A stretch of 64,000 nucleotides of DNA from Phytohabitans maris (GTDB lineage Bacteria; Actinomycetota; Actinomycetes; Mycobacteriales; Micromonosporaceae): contig NZ_JAVHUY010000017.1 of the NCBI RefSeq assembly GCF_031085175.1, positions 62,001-126,000 of the forward strand, in the 5' to 3' direction. This document shows, in pieces, positions 15,505-23,276 of this stretch. A program made the position numbers and the translations under genes. The first letter of the stretch is position 1. Each line of letters starts with the position of its first letter. The notes below the pieces were generated by a model. That model saw only the letters and a list, made by a program, of their open reading frames with translations, was not told the DNA's origin and did no database searches.

Positions 15505-16242
15505 ATGGGCGTCACGCATCACGGCCGCACGCAGCGGCTCGACCTGGCCGACCCGACCCTGCGCGAGTGGGAGTGCACGGTGCTGGCCGCCGACCCCGAG
15601 CAGGGCATCGTGCTGGACCGCTCGGCCTTCTACCCGGGCGGTGGCGGGCAGCCGCCGGACCACGGGGTGCTGCTCTGGCAGGGCGTGCAGACCCGCATCG
15701 TCGGCACCCGCAAGGGCGACGACCTCTACCTCCTGCCCGCCGAGGGCGACCCGCTGCCGCCGCCCGGCACTGCGGTCACCGGCGCGCTGGAAGACGAGCG
15801 GCGCAGCCTGCTGATGCGCACCCACAGCGGCCTGCACGTGCTGTGCGGCGTGGTCTTCCGCGACTTCGGGGCGCTGGTGACCGGCGGCAACATGGAGCCC
15901 GGCGAGGCCCGCATGGACTTCAACCTCCCGCAGGTCCCGCCCGACTTCAAGGCGTCGCTGGAAGACCTCGTAAACGCCGAGGTCGTGGCCGACCGTGCGA
16001 TCGAGGTGCGGGTGCTGCCCCGCGCGGAGGCGCTCGCCATCCCGGACATCGTGCGCACCCAGACCAACCTGATCCCGCCGGACGAGCAAGAGGTCCGCAT
16101 CGTCGACATCACCGGCCTGGACGTACAGGCTGACGGCGGCACCCACGTGGCCGCGACGGCGCAGATCGGCAAGGTCCAGGTCGTCAAGGTCGAGAGCAAG
16201 GGCAAAGCCAACCGGCGGGTGAGGATCCGGCTCATGGCGTAA
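15505..16242 (+). CDS. AlaX-type trans-editing / metal-dependent hydrolase
   Basis: 245-aa protein like the free-standing editing domain of alanyl-tRNA synthetase (AlaX-M), which deacylates mischarged Ser- or Gly-tRNA(Ala). Seen: a small N-terminal barrel with FYPGGGGQPPDHG (about 34-46), the metal motif RTHSGLHVL (about 109, two His) and GGTHVAATAQIGKV (about 212) with the third His. The usual Cys before GGTHV is Asp here (QADGGTHV), so one metal ligand is altered. ATG at 15505 has GAGGGA upstream. It stands alone after the hydrolase gene. Confidence 0.83.
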   Translation: MGVTHHGRTQRLDLADPTLREWECTVLAADPEQGIVLDRSAFYPGGGGQPPDHGVLLWQGVQTRIVGTRKGDDLYLLPAEGDPLPPPGTAVTGALEDERRSLLMRTHSGLHVLCGVVFRDFGALVTGGNMEPGEARMDFNLPQVPPDFKASLEDLVNAEVVADRAIEVRVLPRAEALAIPDIVRTQTNLIPPDEQEVRIVDITGLDVQADGGTHVAATAQIGKVQVVKVESKGKANRRVRIRLMA

Positions 16243-16271
16243 CCTTTTTGCCGTTTGCGCGGTGAAAAGGC

Positions 16272-16658
16272 GTGGACAAGACGCCGAAGGTGGTTTTTGC
16301 GGCAATCGTGGTACTTGGGCTGCCGATCGCCATCTTGGCGGGGTGGCGCCTCGCCGCCGGTGCACCCCCGCCGGCCCTGCGGCCCGAAGGGGCGGCCAAC
16401 TTCGGCACCGCCGCGCCCGACGCGTCGGCGCCCGCCCGTGGCCTGCCGGGCCGGGGACCCGCCTCGCTGCCCGTGGCCGCGAGCCAGTCGGTGACCCCGT
16501 CGCCGTCCGCGCCCGCCTCGGCGGAGCCGTCCGCGACGCCTACCGCCGAGCCCTCGCCCACGCCCACCCCGACGGCGACTCCCGAGGCGACCGCCGAACC
16601 CACCCCGCCGGCCTCCACCTCGCCGTCCGCCAGCCCGGATCCCACCCCGACCGCATAG
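16272..16658 (+). CDS. Anchored Pro/Ser/Thr-rich low-complexity protein
   Basis: 128-aa protein with one hydrophobic segment (about 8-28, VVFAAIVVLGLPIAILAGW) and then only Pro/Ala/Ser/Thr-rich sequence to the end (SPTPTPTATPEATAEPTPP and the like). The outer part is probably disordered and may be glycosylated. No domain is recognisable. GTG at 16272 has AAAAGG just upstream. The length and start are less certain than for its neighbours because composition alone can keep this frame open in GC-rich DNA. Confidence 0.6.
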   Translation: MDKTPKVVFAAIVVLGLPIAILAGWRLAAGAPPPALRPEGAANFGTAAPDASAPARGLPGRGPASLPVAASQSVTPSPSAPASAEPSATPTAEPSPTPTPTATPEATAEPTPPASTSPSASPDPTPTA

Positions 16659-16688
16659 CGCCGCTGAGCGGTACTGGGCGGGGTGTTC

Positions 16689-16694
16689 TACGCT
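16689..16694 (+). promoter_or_regulatory. -10 box of the EI24 gene
   Basis: TACGCT followed by exactly 6 nt and the GTG at 16701; predicts a leaderless mRNA and decides the start over the in-frame GTG at 16683. Confidence 0.45.
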
Positions 16695-16700
16695 CCCGGC

Positions 16701-17495
16701 GTGGTTGGTGAGTTCCTCGCGGGCGTCGGGCTGCTCGGTCGGGGCATCGGCATGTACGCCCGCAGCCCTCGCCTGGTCGTCCTCGGCATCATCCCGGCGC
16801 TCATCTCAGGACTGGTGTTCCTCGCGGCGTTCGCCACGCTGATCTACTTCGTCTCCGACCTCGCCGAGCTCGCCACCTGGTTCGCCGACGACTGGTCCGA
16901 GGGGCTGCGCGACGCGGTGCAGTTTCTCGCCGCGATCGGCATCCTCGGGCTCGGCGGCCTCATCGGGGTGCTGACCTTCACCGCGGTCACGCTGCTCATC
17001 GGCGACCCGTTCTACGAGAAGATCTCGGAGATGATCGAGGAGCGCTTCGGTGGCGTGCCCGGCGAGGTCGAGGTGCCCTGGTGGCGCTCCCTGCGGCGCA
17101 GCCTGTGGGACTCGATCCGGCTGATCGCCCTCTCGCTGGCCATCGGCATCCCGCTCTTCTTCCTCGGCCTGCTGCCGCTGGTCGGCCAGACCGTCGTCCC
17201 GGTGATCGGCGCGCTCGTCGGAGGCTGGTTCCTGGCGCTGGAACTGGTCGGCGTGCCATTCTTCCGCCGCGGCCTCCGCCTGCCCGACCGGCGCCGGATC
17301 CTCGCCGCCCACCGCCCCGTCGCGCTCGGCTTCGGCGTGAGCGTCTTCGTCTGCTTCCTCATCCCGCTCGGCGCCGTGCTCGTCATGCCGGCCGCCGTCG
17401 CGGGCGGCACGCTTCTCGCCCGCAAGGTGCTCGGTCTGCCCGTCGACGTGCCAGCCCCGACCGCGCAGCCCGCCAAGGACCTGAGGCCGCGATAG
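16701..17495 (+). CDS. EI24/CysZ-like membrane protein
   Basis: 264-aa integral membrane protein of the EI24 domain family (PF07264), which includes the sulfate permease CysZ; actinobacterial members are uncharacterised. It has an N-terminal amphipathic region then four or five hydrophobic helices (about 25-55, 75-105, 140-170, 200-240). The family's FYEKISEMIEERFGG after GDP and a conserved WRSLRRSLWDSIRL are present. The GTG at 16701 is chosen from the leaderless pattern and because homologues begin with a similar VGEFLAG. It is the last gene before the 1.26-kb gene-free stretch. Substrate is unknown. Confidence 0.85.
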   Translation: MVGEFLAGVGLLGRGIGMYARSPRLVVLGIIPALISGLVFLAAFATLIYFVSDLAELATWFADDWSEGLRDAVQFLAAIGILGLGGLIGVLTFTAVTLLIGDPFYEKISEMIEERFGGVPGEVEVPWWRSLRRSLWDSIRLIALSLAIGIPLFFLGLLPLVGQTVVPVIGALVGGWFLALELVGVPFFRRGLRLPDRRRILAAHRPVALGFGVSVFVCFLIPLGAVLVMPAAVAGGTLLARKVLGLPVDVPAPTAQPAKDLRPR

Positions 17496-17640
17496 ATATG
17501 CCCCGGCCCGCCTCACCCGCGGACCGCACGCGCACCGCTCCGGCCGGCGGCTCGCAGCGCTCGCCGAGACCCGGCCTCCACTGCCATGCCCGCGGCCACA
17601 AGCCCCACCGCGCCCGCTTCCGACGCGCGGAGGCACGCGT

Positions 17641-17737
17641 GGTGCGGTGGCCGGTAACCCTTGCCGGCTTTGCCAGCGCCGGTGACCAGCGGCCGAAGGC
17701 CGCCGGTCACCCGGCGAACGTTAGTGGCCACCGCACC
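17641..17737. repeat. Palindromic element, copy 1
   Basis: 97-bp unit with perfect 12-bp outer arms GGTGCGGTGGCC and GGCCACCGCACC, and a central hairpin GGTGACC-a-GCGGCC / GGCCGC-c-GGTCACC with a GAA loop. A second copy lies about 424 bp downstream. No coding potential. It looks like a REP- or MITE-like unit. Confidence 0.7.
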
Positions 17738-18064
17738 AGCGACAGCGCGGAAGCTCTCAAGCTGCACGCACAGACGGGGCACTCGCCGGAGCCCATCGGC
17801 CGGCCGCCTTCCTGGTGGAGGCCCCGCGCCTATCCGCACTGGCCGGCCAACGACGCCGCCCTTCGCTGGTGCCCCCGTGTGGAGCGCCATCGTCGCGAGC
17901 GCCCTGATCCGGGCGGGCCTTGGTGGTCCCGCGCCACAATCTCGGTCATGCGCCGCAACCGGCCGACCGGCCGGCCTGTGCGGTCGGGCTTGAGGGCGGG
18001 TGCGGGGGTGCCTGCCTGGCGCGGCCGTCGTTGCCTGCTGCCGGACCGCGACGTGGGCGTCATC

Positions 18065-18161
18065 AGTGCGGTGGCCACTAACCTTTGCCGGCTTCGCCGG
18101 CGCCGGGTGACCAGCGGTCGAAGGTCGCCGGTCACCCGGTGAACGTTGGGGCCACCGCACT
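18065..18161. repeat. Palindromic element, copy 2
   Basis: Second copy of the 97-bp palindromic element in the same orientation. Outer arms AGTGCGGTGGCC and GGCCACCGCACT: relative to copy 1 the outermost pair changed from G:C to A:T on both arms. The central stem is GCGGTC-gaa-GGTCGC, which keeps pairing in RNA through two G-U pairs. Confidence 0.7.
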
Positions 18162-18603
18162 AGCGTCGGGTTGGGATGTGCGGCACGGATGGGCGCGGCA
18201 GCTCAAGACTCGTCTGCGGGATCGCGGGCGCTCTCCCACCGCCTTGTCCTCCGTCGCAGGGCTGGCCCCTCAGGCGCAGCGGCCGGGTCTCTCGTCGCAG
18301 CGGCCGGGTCCTTCCCAGGCTCTGGGGGTCCGAGAGCGCCTCGGGTCCTTGATCGAGGAGTAGCTGAGCCGTCCGTGGCGAATACCTGCCCCTCGGGGGG
18401 CGGCTCTTCGCCACGGACGCGCCGCGATCCGCGCTCCTACGCGTCGATCAAGGAAACGGCCTACGGCGCGGTTTCGGGCGGTCCCGGGCGGGAACGCCAA
18501 GATCGATCTCAAACTCGCAGTCGGGGTGATGGGCGGTGATCGAAGCTCCCCCCCCGAGGGGGGAGCGCCTTGGGGGGGGGGGGGAGCACCCCCCGGGGGT
18601 TCC

Positions 18604-18659
18604 GGTGATCGAAGCTCCCTCCAAGTCGTTAGAACGACTTGGGGGGAGCTTCGATCACC
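18604..18659. terminator. 27-bp near-perfect hairpin, probable bidirectional terminator
   Basis: Arms 18604-18630 and 18633-18659 are complementary at 26 of 27 positions with a 2-nt AG centre. It lies 100 nt past the lacI-type stop (minus strand) and between convergent genes, so a terminator is plausible. There is no U-tract, and the outer part of the left arm is duplicated at about 18533-18550. Confidence 0.5.
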
Positions 18660-18758
18660 GCCGTGGGGAGGTGCAGCGAGCTACCACGATCGCGGGCCTG
18701 AGCCCGCGCGAGCCGGGTTCTGCCCAGGCCGGACCCCCAGCGCGGGCGACGCAGCGGC

Positions 18759-19775
18759 TTAGGCGCTCTGGCGGATCACCAGCTCGGTCGGGAGGATCAG
18801 CGCCTCCTCGACCTCCTCGCCCTGGGCGATACGCAGGAGCTGGCGCACCATCTCGCGGCCGATCTCGATGATCGGCTGGCGCACGGTGGTGAGCGGCGGG
18901 TCGGTGTAGCGGGCGATCTCCACGTCGTCGAAGCCGACCACCGCTACGTCGTCGGGCACCCGGCGGCCGGCTTCGCGCAGGGTGCGCAGCGCGCCGTGTG
19001 CCATCAGGTCGGACGCCACGAAGACCGCGTCGAGCGCCGGGTCGTCGTCCAGGAGCTGGCGCATCGCGACCGCGCCGGACTCGCGGGTGAAGTCGCCGTT
19101 GGCCACGATCGAACGCCGGCGCGAGCCCTTGAGCTCGCTGCGGTAGCCGGCCAGCCGGTCGACGCCGGCCACCATGTCCTGCGGGCCGGCGATCGTCGCG
19201 ATCCGCTGCCGCCCGGCGTCGAGCAGGTGGCGTACCGCGTTGGCCGCCCCACCCACCGAGTCGACGTCCACGTACGGCACGGGGGGTGTGCTCCGCCCCA
19301 TCGGGCGGCCGCTGCACACGACCGGGATGCCGATGCGGGCGAGCGTGCCGGGCAGCGGGTCGACGCCATGCATCGAGGCGAACATGACGCCGTCGACGTG
19401 CCGGCCGGTCGTGTACCGCTCGACCCGGTCGTAGCTGGCTGCCGAGCCCGCCATGATGAGCACCAGCTGCTTGTCGGCCGCCTCCAGCTCCTGGCTGACG
19501 CCCCGCACGATGCCGGGGAAGAACTGGTCGTCGGAGAAGACCCGGGTCGCCGACTCGGGCAGGATCAGCGCGATCGAGTCGGTGCGCTGGGTGACCAGGC
19601 TGCGGGCGGCGAGGTTGGGCACGTACCCGAGCTCGCGCACCGCCTGCCGCACCGCCTCCTGGATCGGCCCGGCCACGGTGGTGGAGCCGTTGACGACGCG
19701 CGACACCGTAGCGCGGGAGACCCCGGCACGGCGCGCGACCGCTTCCAGGGTGGGGCGTTCCCGCGCGATGGTCAT
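18759..19775 (-). CDS. LacI-family transcriptional regulator
   Basis: 338-aa repressor: LacI HTH at about 8-55 (TLEAVARRAGVSRATVSRVVNG, then LGYVPNLAARSLVTQRT hinge) and a periplasmic-binding-protein-like sensor domain (about 60-335) with VDGVMFASMHG, IPVVCSGRPMG and VVGFDDVEIARYTDPPLTTVRQP. ATG at 19775 has AGGAGA 5 nt upstream. It follows the GH1 glycosidase gene after 76 nt on the same strand, so it most likely controls that gene in response to a beta-glucoside-derived sugar. The conserved Leu and Ala of the DNA-binding hinge (NLAARSL) are present. Confidence 0.92.
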   Translation of the reverse strand: MTIARERPTLEAVARRAGVSRATVSRVVNGSTTVAGPIQEAVRQAVRELGYVPNLAARSLVTQRTDSIALILPESATRVFSDDQFFPGIVRGVSQELEAADKQLVLIMAGSAASYDRVERYTTGRHVDGVMFASMHGVDPLPGTLARIGIPVVCSGRPMGRSTPPVPYVDVDSVGGAANAVRHLLDAGRQRIATIAGPQDMVAGVDRLAGYRSELKGSRRRSIVANGDFTRESGAVAMRQLLDDDPALDAVFVASDLMAHGALRTLREAGRRVPDDVAVVGFDDVEIARYTDPPLTTVRQPIIEIGREMVRQLLRIAQGEEVEEALILPTELVIRQSA

Positions 19776-19805
19776 GGCTTCTCCTCGTTCGCACGGCTCA
19801 CGAAG

Positions 19806-19821
19806 GGAAGCCATGCCTTCC
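19806..19821 (-). promoter_or_regulatory. Candidate LacI-type operator
   Basis: GGAAGCCATGCCTTCC is a 16-bp near-palindrome (one symmetric mismatch pair) in the 76-nt gap between the glycosidase stop and the regulator start. Position and symmetry suit an operator, but there is no independent evidence. Confidence 0.3.
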
Positions 19822-19851
19822 TGCCTGCTGTGCCCTCACGCAAGCGCTCGG

Positions 19852-21225
19852 TCATGACGGCAGTCCGTTGCGGGCGATGACGTCCCGGTACCAGAGCGCG
19901 CTGTCCTTGGGTGTGCGCCGCTGGGTCTGGTAGTCGACGTGGATGATGCCGAACCGCTTGCGGTACCCCTCCGCCCACTCGAAGTTGTCCATCAGCGACC
20001 ACACCAGGTAGCCGCGCACGTCGACGCCGCGCTCGATCGCGGTGTGCACCGCACGGAGGTGGCCGTCCAGGTAGGAGATCCGGTCGGCGTCGGCCACCTG
20101 CCCGTCCGGCCCGGCCTTGTCGTCGAAGGCGGCGCCGTTCTCCGTGATGTACAGCGGGGTGCCGGGGTAGTCGCGGCCGATCCGCTCCAGCAGCGCGGTG
20201 AGGCCGGCGGGCTCGATCTGCCAGCCCATCTCGGTGAGCGGGCCGGCCGGCGGCAGGAAGAGGATGCCCTCGGTGCCGGGGTGGGCGGGGCCGCCGCCGG
20301 GCGCGCCGGGGCGACCCGCGACGTACGTGGGGGAGTAGTAGTTGATGCCGAGCAGGTCGATCGGCGCGGCGATGGCCTTTTCGTCGCCGTCCTGCAGGAA
20401 CGCCAGGTCGGTGAAGCGGCGCATGTGCTCCAGCACGTCGGGCGGGTAGCCACCGGCCAGGATCGGGTCGAGGAAGATGCGGTTGGAGAGGCCGTCCACG
20501 ATCCGTACCGCCTCGGCGTCGGCGGCGCTCTGCGGGTCGGCGGGCAGCACCGCCGCCGGGTTGAGCGTGATCCCCACCTTTTCCGCGCCCGCCGCGCGCA
20601 GCGCTCGCGTGGCCAGGCCGTGTCCGAGCAGCAGGTGGTGCACGGCGGCGAACGCGTCCGCCGGGTCCCGCCGCCCGGGCGCGTGGACACCCGCGGCGTA
20701 GCCGAGGTAGGCCGAGCACCACGGCTCGTTGAGCGTGGTCCAGGTGGAGACCCGGTCGCCCAGCCGGGTGTACGCGGCCGCCGCGTACTCGGCGAACCAG
20801 GAGGCGGTGTCGCGGCTGGCCCAGCCACCCCGGTCTTCCAGCGTCTGCGGCAGGTCCCAGTGGTAGAGCGTGACGATGGGGTCGATGCCCCGGCCGATCA
20901 ACTCGTCGACCAGGCGGTCGTAGAAGTCGAGGCCGCGCGGGTTGACCGGGCCGGTGCCGTCGGGCCGCAGCCGTGGCCACGAGATCGAGAACCGGTAGGC
21001 GTGCAGCCCCAGGTCGGCCATGAGCCGCACGTCGTCGGGGTAGCGGTGGTAGTGGTCGCAGGCCACGTCACCGGTGTGGCCGGCGAAGACCTTTCCCGGC
21101 GTACGGGAGAAGGTGTCCCAGATGGAGGCACCCCGCCCGTCGTCGTGGGCCGCCCCCTCGATCTGGTACGCCGCGGTGGCCGCACCCCACACGAAGCCGT
21201 CTGGAAACTGCAAGCCCACCGTCAT
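19852..21225 (-). CDS. GH1 beta-glucosidase
   Basis: 457-aa glycoside hydrolase family 1 enzyme, expected to release glucose from beta-glucosides or cellobiose; cytoplasmic (no signal peptide). Seen: FPDGFVWGAATAAYQIEGAA at the N-terminus, acid/base Glu in TTLNEPW (about 165), NYYSPTYV, nucleophile Glu in YITENGAAF (about 360), and SLMDNFEWAEGY, which contacts the sugar. The ATG at 21225 is preferred to an upstream GTG at 21246 that lies inside an inverted repeat. It is probably regulated by the LacI-family gene immediately downstream. Substrate breadth is not predictable. Confidence 0.93.
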   Translation of the reverse strand: MTVGLQFPDGFVWGAATAAYQIEGAAHDDGRGASIWDTFSRTPGKVFAGHTGDVACDHYHRYPDDVRLMADLGLHAYRFSISWPRLRPDGTGPVNPRGLDFYDRLVDELIGRGIDPIVTLYHWDLPQTLEDRGGWASRDTASWFAEYAAAAYTRLGDRVSTWTTLNEPWCSAYLGYAAGVHAPGRRDPADAFAAVHHLLLGHGLATRALRAAGAEKVGITLNPAAVLPADPQSAADAEAVRIVDGLSNRIFLDPILAGGYPPDVLEHMRRFTDLAFLQDGDEKAIAAPIDLLGINYYSPTYVAGRPGAPGGGPAHPGTEGILFLPPAGPLTEMGWQIEPAGLTALLERIGRDYPGTPLYITENGAAFDDKAGPDGQVADADRISYLDGHLRAVHTAIERGVDVRGYLVWSLMDNFEWAEGYRKRFGIIHVDYQTQRRTPKDSALWYRDVIARNGLPS

Positions 21226-21240
21226 CCCCTTACCACTCCC

Positions 21241-21267
21241 TGGCACGGTCCTTACGATTATGTGCCA
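21241..21267 (-). promoter_or_regulatory. Inverted repeat at the glycosidase promoter
   Basis: TGGCAC (21241-21246) and GTGCCA (21262-21267) flank 15 nt that on the minus strand contain CATAAT, a good -10 box. The repeat overlaps the promoter of the GH1 gene and is a candidate binding site for the LacI-family regulator. Confidence 0.4.
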
Positions 21268-21292
21268 AGTGGCGGGTGGGCGCGGACCGGCG

Positions 21293-22063
21293 TCAGCCCG
21301 TGCGGAGGCAGTCGAGCAGCGTCGGGTCGCCGGTGACCTCGAGGACGTCGAAGCCCACCCGGCCGTAGAGGGCCAGCAGGAGGTCGCTCGCCGTGCCCGC
21401 CGCGTACACCCGGGCGGGGTGCTCGTCGGTGTCCAGGAGCGTGCCGGTGTCGAGCAGCGCGACGCCCTCGCCCCGCAGCCGCAGAAACCACTCCTGCGCC
21501 GCGTCGGTGGCCACGAGGTGCACCACGCCCTGCCGGGAGGTGGGGTTGTGCCGGCGGCCGGCGGGCAGCCAGGTGTCGAGCACCTCGCTCACCCCGTCGA
21601 CCGCGAGCTTGGCCTCGACCGGCTCGCCGGCGCCGATCGCCATCTGCGCGTCCCACCGGTGCACGGCGGTCTCGTGCGCCATGCGGCGGTGCCAGAAGCC
21701 GGCCTTCTTGGCCTGGGGCGCCCAGTTCCACGCGGGAAGCTCGGGGTCGAGGGCCTCGAGCGTGTCGACGAGCGCCGTGAACTCGTCGTGCCACCACTGC
21801 GCGGCGGCCGGCCCGCTGGGGAGTCCCTCGGGAATGGGCGCGTGGCGGGGCTCGGGCGGACTGGTGACGCCGCGGGTGGCGTGGCCGCGCACCCAGCGGT
21901 AGATCGAGCCCAGGTGGTGGACGAGGTGGGTGACGGTCCACTCGGGGCAGGAGGGCACTGGCGTGTCCGGAGGGGCCTGGGTGACGGCGTCGCGAAACTG
22001 CGGTCCCTCGGCTCGGAGCCCCGCGATCCAGAAGTCTTTCGACCCGTGCAATCTGCTGCTCAT
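21293..22063 (-). CDS. Mycothiol-dependent maleylpyruvate isomerase-family enzyme
   Basis: 256-aa protein with an MDMPI N-terminal domain of the DinB fold (about 5-150) and a C-terminal domain typical of this family in actinobacteria. Metal-binding residues are visible: His in HLVHHLGSIYRW (about 45) and HETAVHRWDAQM (about 133-139). Characterised relatives use mycothiol as a cofactor, which fits mshA and mshD in this window. The real substrate is unknown; many members are stress- or detox-linked. ATG at 22063; upstream frame is rejected. It is divergent from murB. Confidence 0.82.
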   Translation of the reverse strand: MSSRLHGSKDFWIAGLRAEGPQFRDAVTQAPPDTPVPSCPEWTVTHLVHHLGSIYRWVRGHATRGVTSPPEPRHAPIPEGLPSGPAAAQWWHDEFTALVDTLEALDPELPAWNWAPQAKKAGFWHRRMAHETAVHRWDAQMAIGAGEPVEAKLAVDGVSEVLDTWLPAGRRHNPTSRQGVVHLVATDAAQEWFLRLRGEGVALLDTGTLLDTDEHPARVYAAGTASDLLLALYGRVGFDVLEVTGDPTLLDCLRTG

Positions 22064-22211
22064 GCCCGTCCTCGCTTCACTGCGAGCGGCCCCGCGGCTC
22101 CACCCGGACTGTGCCCGATGGTTCGCTCGCTTCGCCCGCTCATGACACCCTCCCGACGTGGCCGGGCGGCCCTTGGGTTGCCCCCGTGCAGTCCAGCCTA
22201 GGGTGATTAAC

Positions 22212-23276
22212 GTGCCCGACGTTAGCGCCGAACTGCCTATCACCGCCCAACCGTCCGTGCCCGATTCGCTCTCGGCGTACACCACTTTGCGTCTTGGCGG
22301 CCGAGCGCAGCGAGTATTGATTGCCACGAATGCGGATGAGCTGGCCCAAAGTCCCGCGAACTCGTTCATCCTTGCGGGTGGCAGCAACGTCGTCGTCGGC
22401 GACGGCGACTACCCCGGCACCGTGGTCCTGGTCCGCTCGACCGGCGTGACGGTGCGCGGGTCCGACGCCGAGACGGTCACCGTGACGGTCGAGGCCGGCG
22501 AGCCCTGGGACGCCGTGGTCGCCCAGGCCGTGGAGGCGGGCTGGTCGGGCATCGAGTGCCTGTCCGGCATCCCCGGGTCGGCCGGGGCCACCCCGATCCA
22601 GAACGTCGGGGCGTACGGCCAGGAGGTCGCCGAGACCATCACGGCGGTACGGGTCCTGGACCGGACCACCGGCGAGCGGCTGGTGCTGACGCCCGAGGAG
22701 TGCGGCTTCGCGTACCGGGCCAGCGTCTTCAAGCACAGCGACCGGTGGGTGGTGCTCTCCGTCGACTTCCGCCTGGTCCGCTCGGCCGAGTCGGCACCCG
22801 TGCGCTACGCCGAGCTGGCCCGGGCGCTGGGCGTGGAGGTCGGCCACCGGGTGCCGCTGGCGGACGCGCGGGCGGCGGTGCTGGCGCTGCGGGCCGGCAA
22901 GGGCATGGTGCTCGACCCGGCCGACCCGGACACCCGTTCGGTCGGCTCCTTCTTCACCAACCCGGTGCTGGAGGCCGCGGCGTACTCGGCGCTCCGTGAG
23001 CGCGCCGCCGAGCTGGGCGAGCCGCCGTCGTGGCCGAGCCCCGACGGCGTCGTCAAGGTCAGCGCGGCGTGGCTCATCGACAAAGCGGGGTTCGCCAAGG
23101 GGTACGGCTCCGGCCCGGTCGGCATCTCCACGAAGCACACGCTCGCCCTCACCCACCGCGGCGGCGGCTCCACGTCCGATCTGCTCGACCTGGCGCGGGA
23201 GATCCGGGACGGGGTGCGGGAGCGGTTCGGCGTCACGCTCCACCCCGAGCCGGTCCTGGTCAACTGCGAGTTGTAG
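22212..23276 (+). CDS. murB: UDP-N-acetylenolpyruvoylglucosamine reductase MurB
   Basis: FAD enzyme that reduces UDP-GlcNAc-enolpyruvate to UDP-MurNAc in peptidoglycan synthesis; cytoplasmic. 354 aa: FAD-binding domain (ILAGGSNVVVGD; GIPGSAGATPIQNVGAYGQE) and the C-terminal MurB domain with catalytic Ser in GSFFTNPV (about 257), AWLIDKAGFAKGYGSGPVGIS and the final Glu in HPEPVLVNCEL. It is the long, E. coli-like (type I) form. The GTG at 22212 follows TAGGGT by 7 nt; GTG at 22203 is an alternative. It overlaps the convergent methyltransferase by 17 nt. Confidence 0.94.
   Translation: MPDVSAELPITAQPSVPDSLSAYTTLRLGGRAQRVLIATNADELAQSPANSFILAGGSNVVVGDGDYPGTVVLVRSTGVTVRGSDAETVTVTVEAGEPWDAVVAQAVEAGWSGIECLSGIPGSAGATPIQNVGAYGQEVAETITAVRVLDRTTGERLVLTPEECGFAYRASVFKHSDRWVVLSVDFRLVRSAESAPVRYAELARALGVEVGHRVPLADARAAVLALRAGKGMVLDPADPDTRSVGSFFTNPVLEAAAYSALRERAAELGEPPSWPSPDGVVKVSAAWLIDKAGFAKGYGSGPVGISTKHTLALTHRGGGSTSDLLDLAREIRDGVRERFGVTLHPEPVLVNCEL

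Larger units (their letters stand above)
17496..18758. other. Gene-free, palindrome-rich intergenic region
   Basis: 1.26 kb between convergent genes. Open frames exist on both strands but have low-complexity Arg/Pro/Ala translations and no recognisable domain, so I call no gene. It holds an approximately 80-bp segment (17531-17610) related to 61030-61110, twin palindromic elements (17641-17737 and 18065-18161), a hairpin with 12-bp arms GTCCGTGGCGAA (18371-18382) and its complement (18407-18418), a segment shared with 28668-28740, a run of 13 G (18572-18584) and a 27-bp hairpin (18604-18659). Confidence 0.7.

Noticed and set aside
17513-18160. Minus-strand frame of 215 codons in the 17.5-18.8 kb gap
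   Set aside because: It runs through both palindromic elements, has repeated low-complexity sequence (TGDLRPLVT and similar twice) and no domain. Explained by composition.
19852-20980. Second open frame inside the GH1 gene, same strand
   Set aside because: Out of frame with all GH1 motifs and Arg/Pro-rich; a shadow frame.
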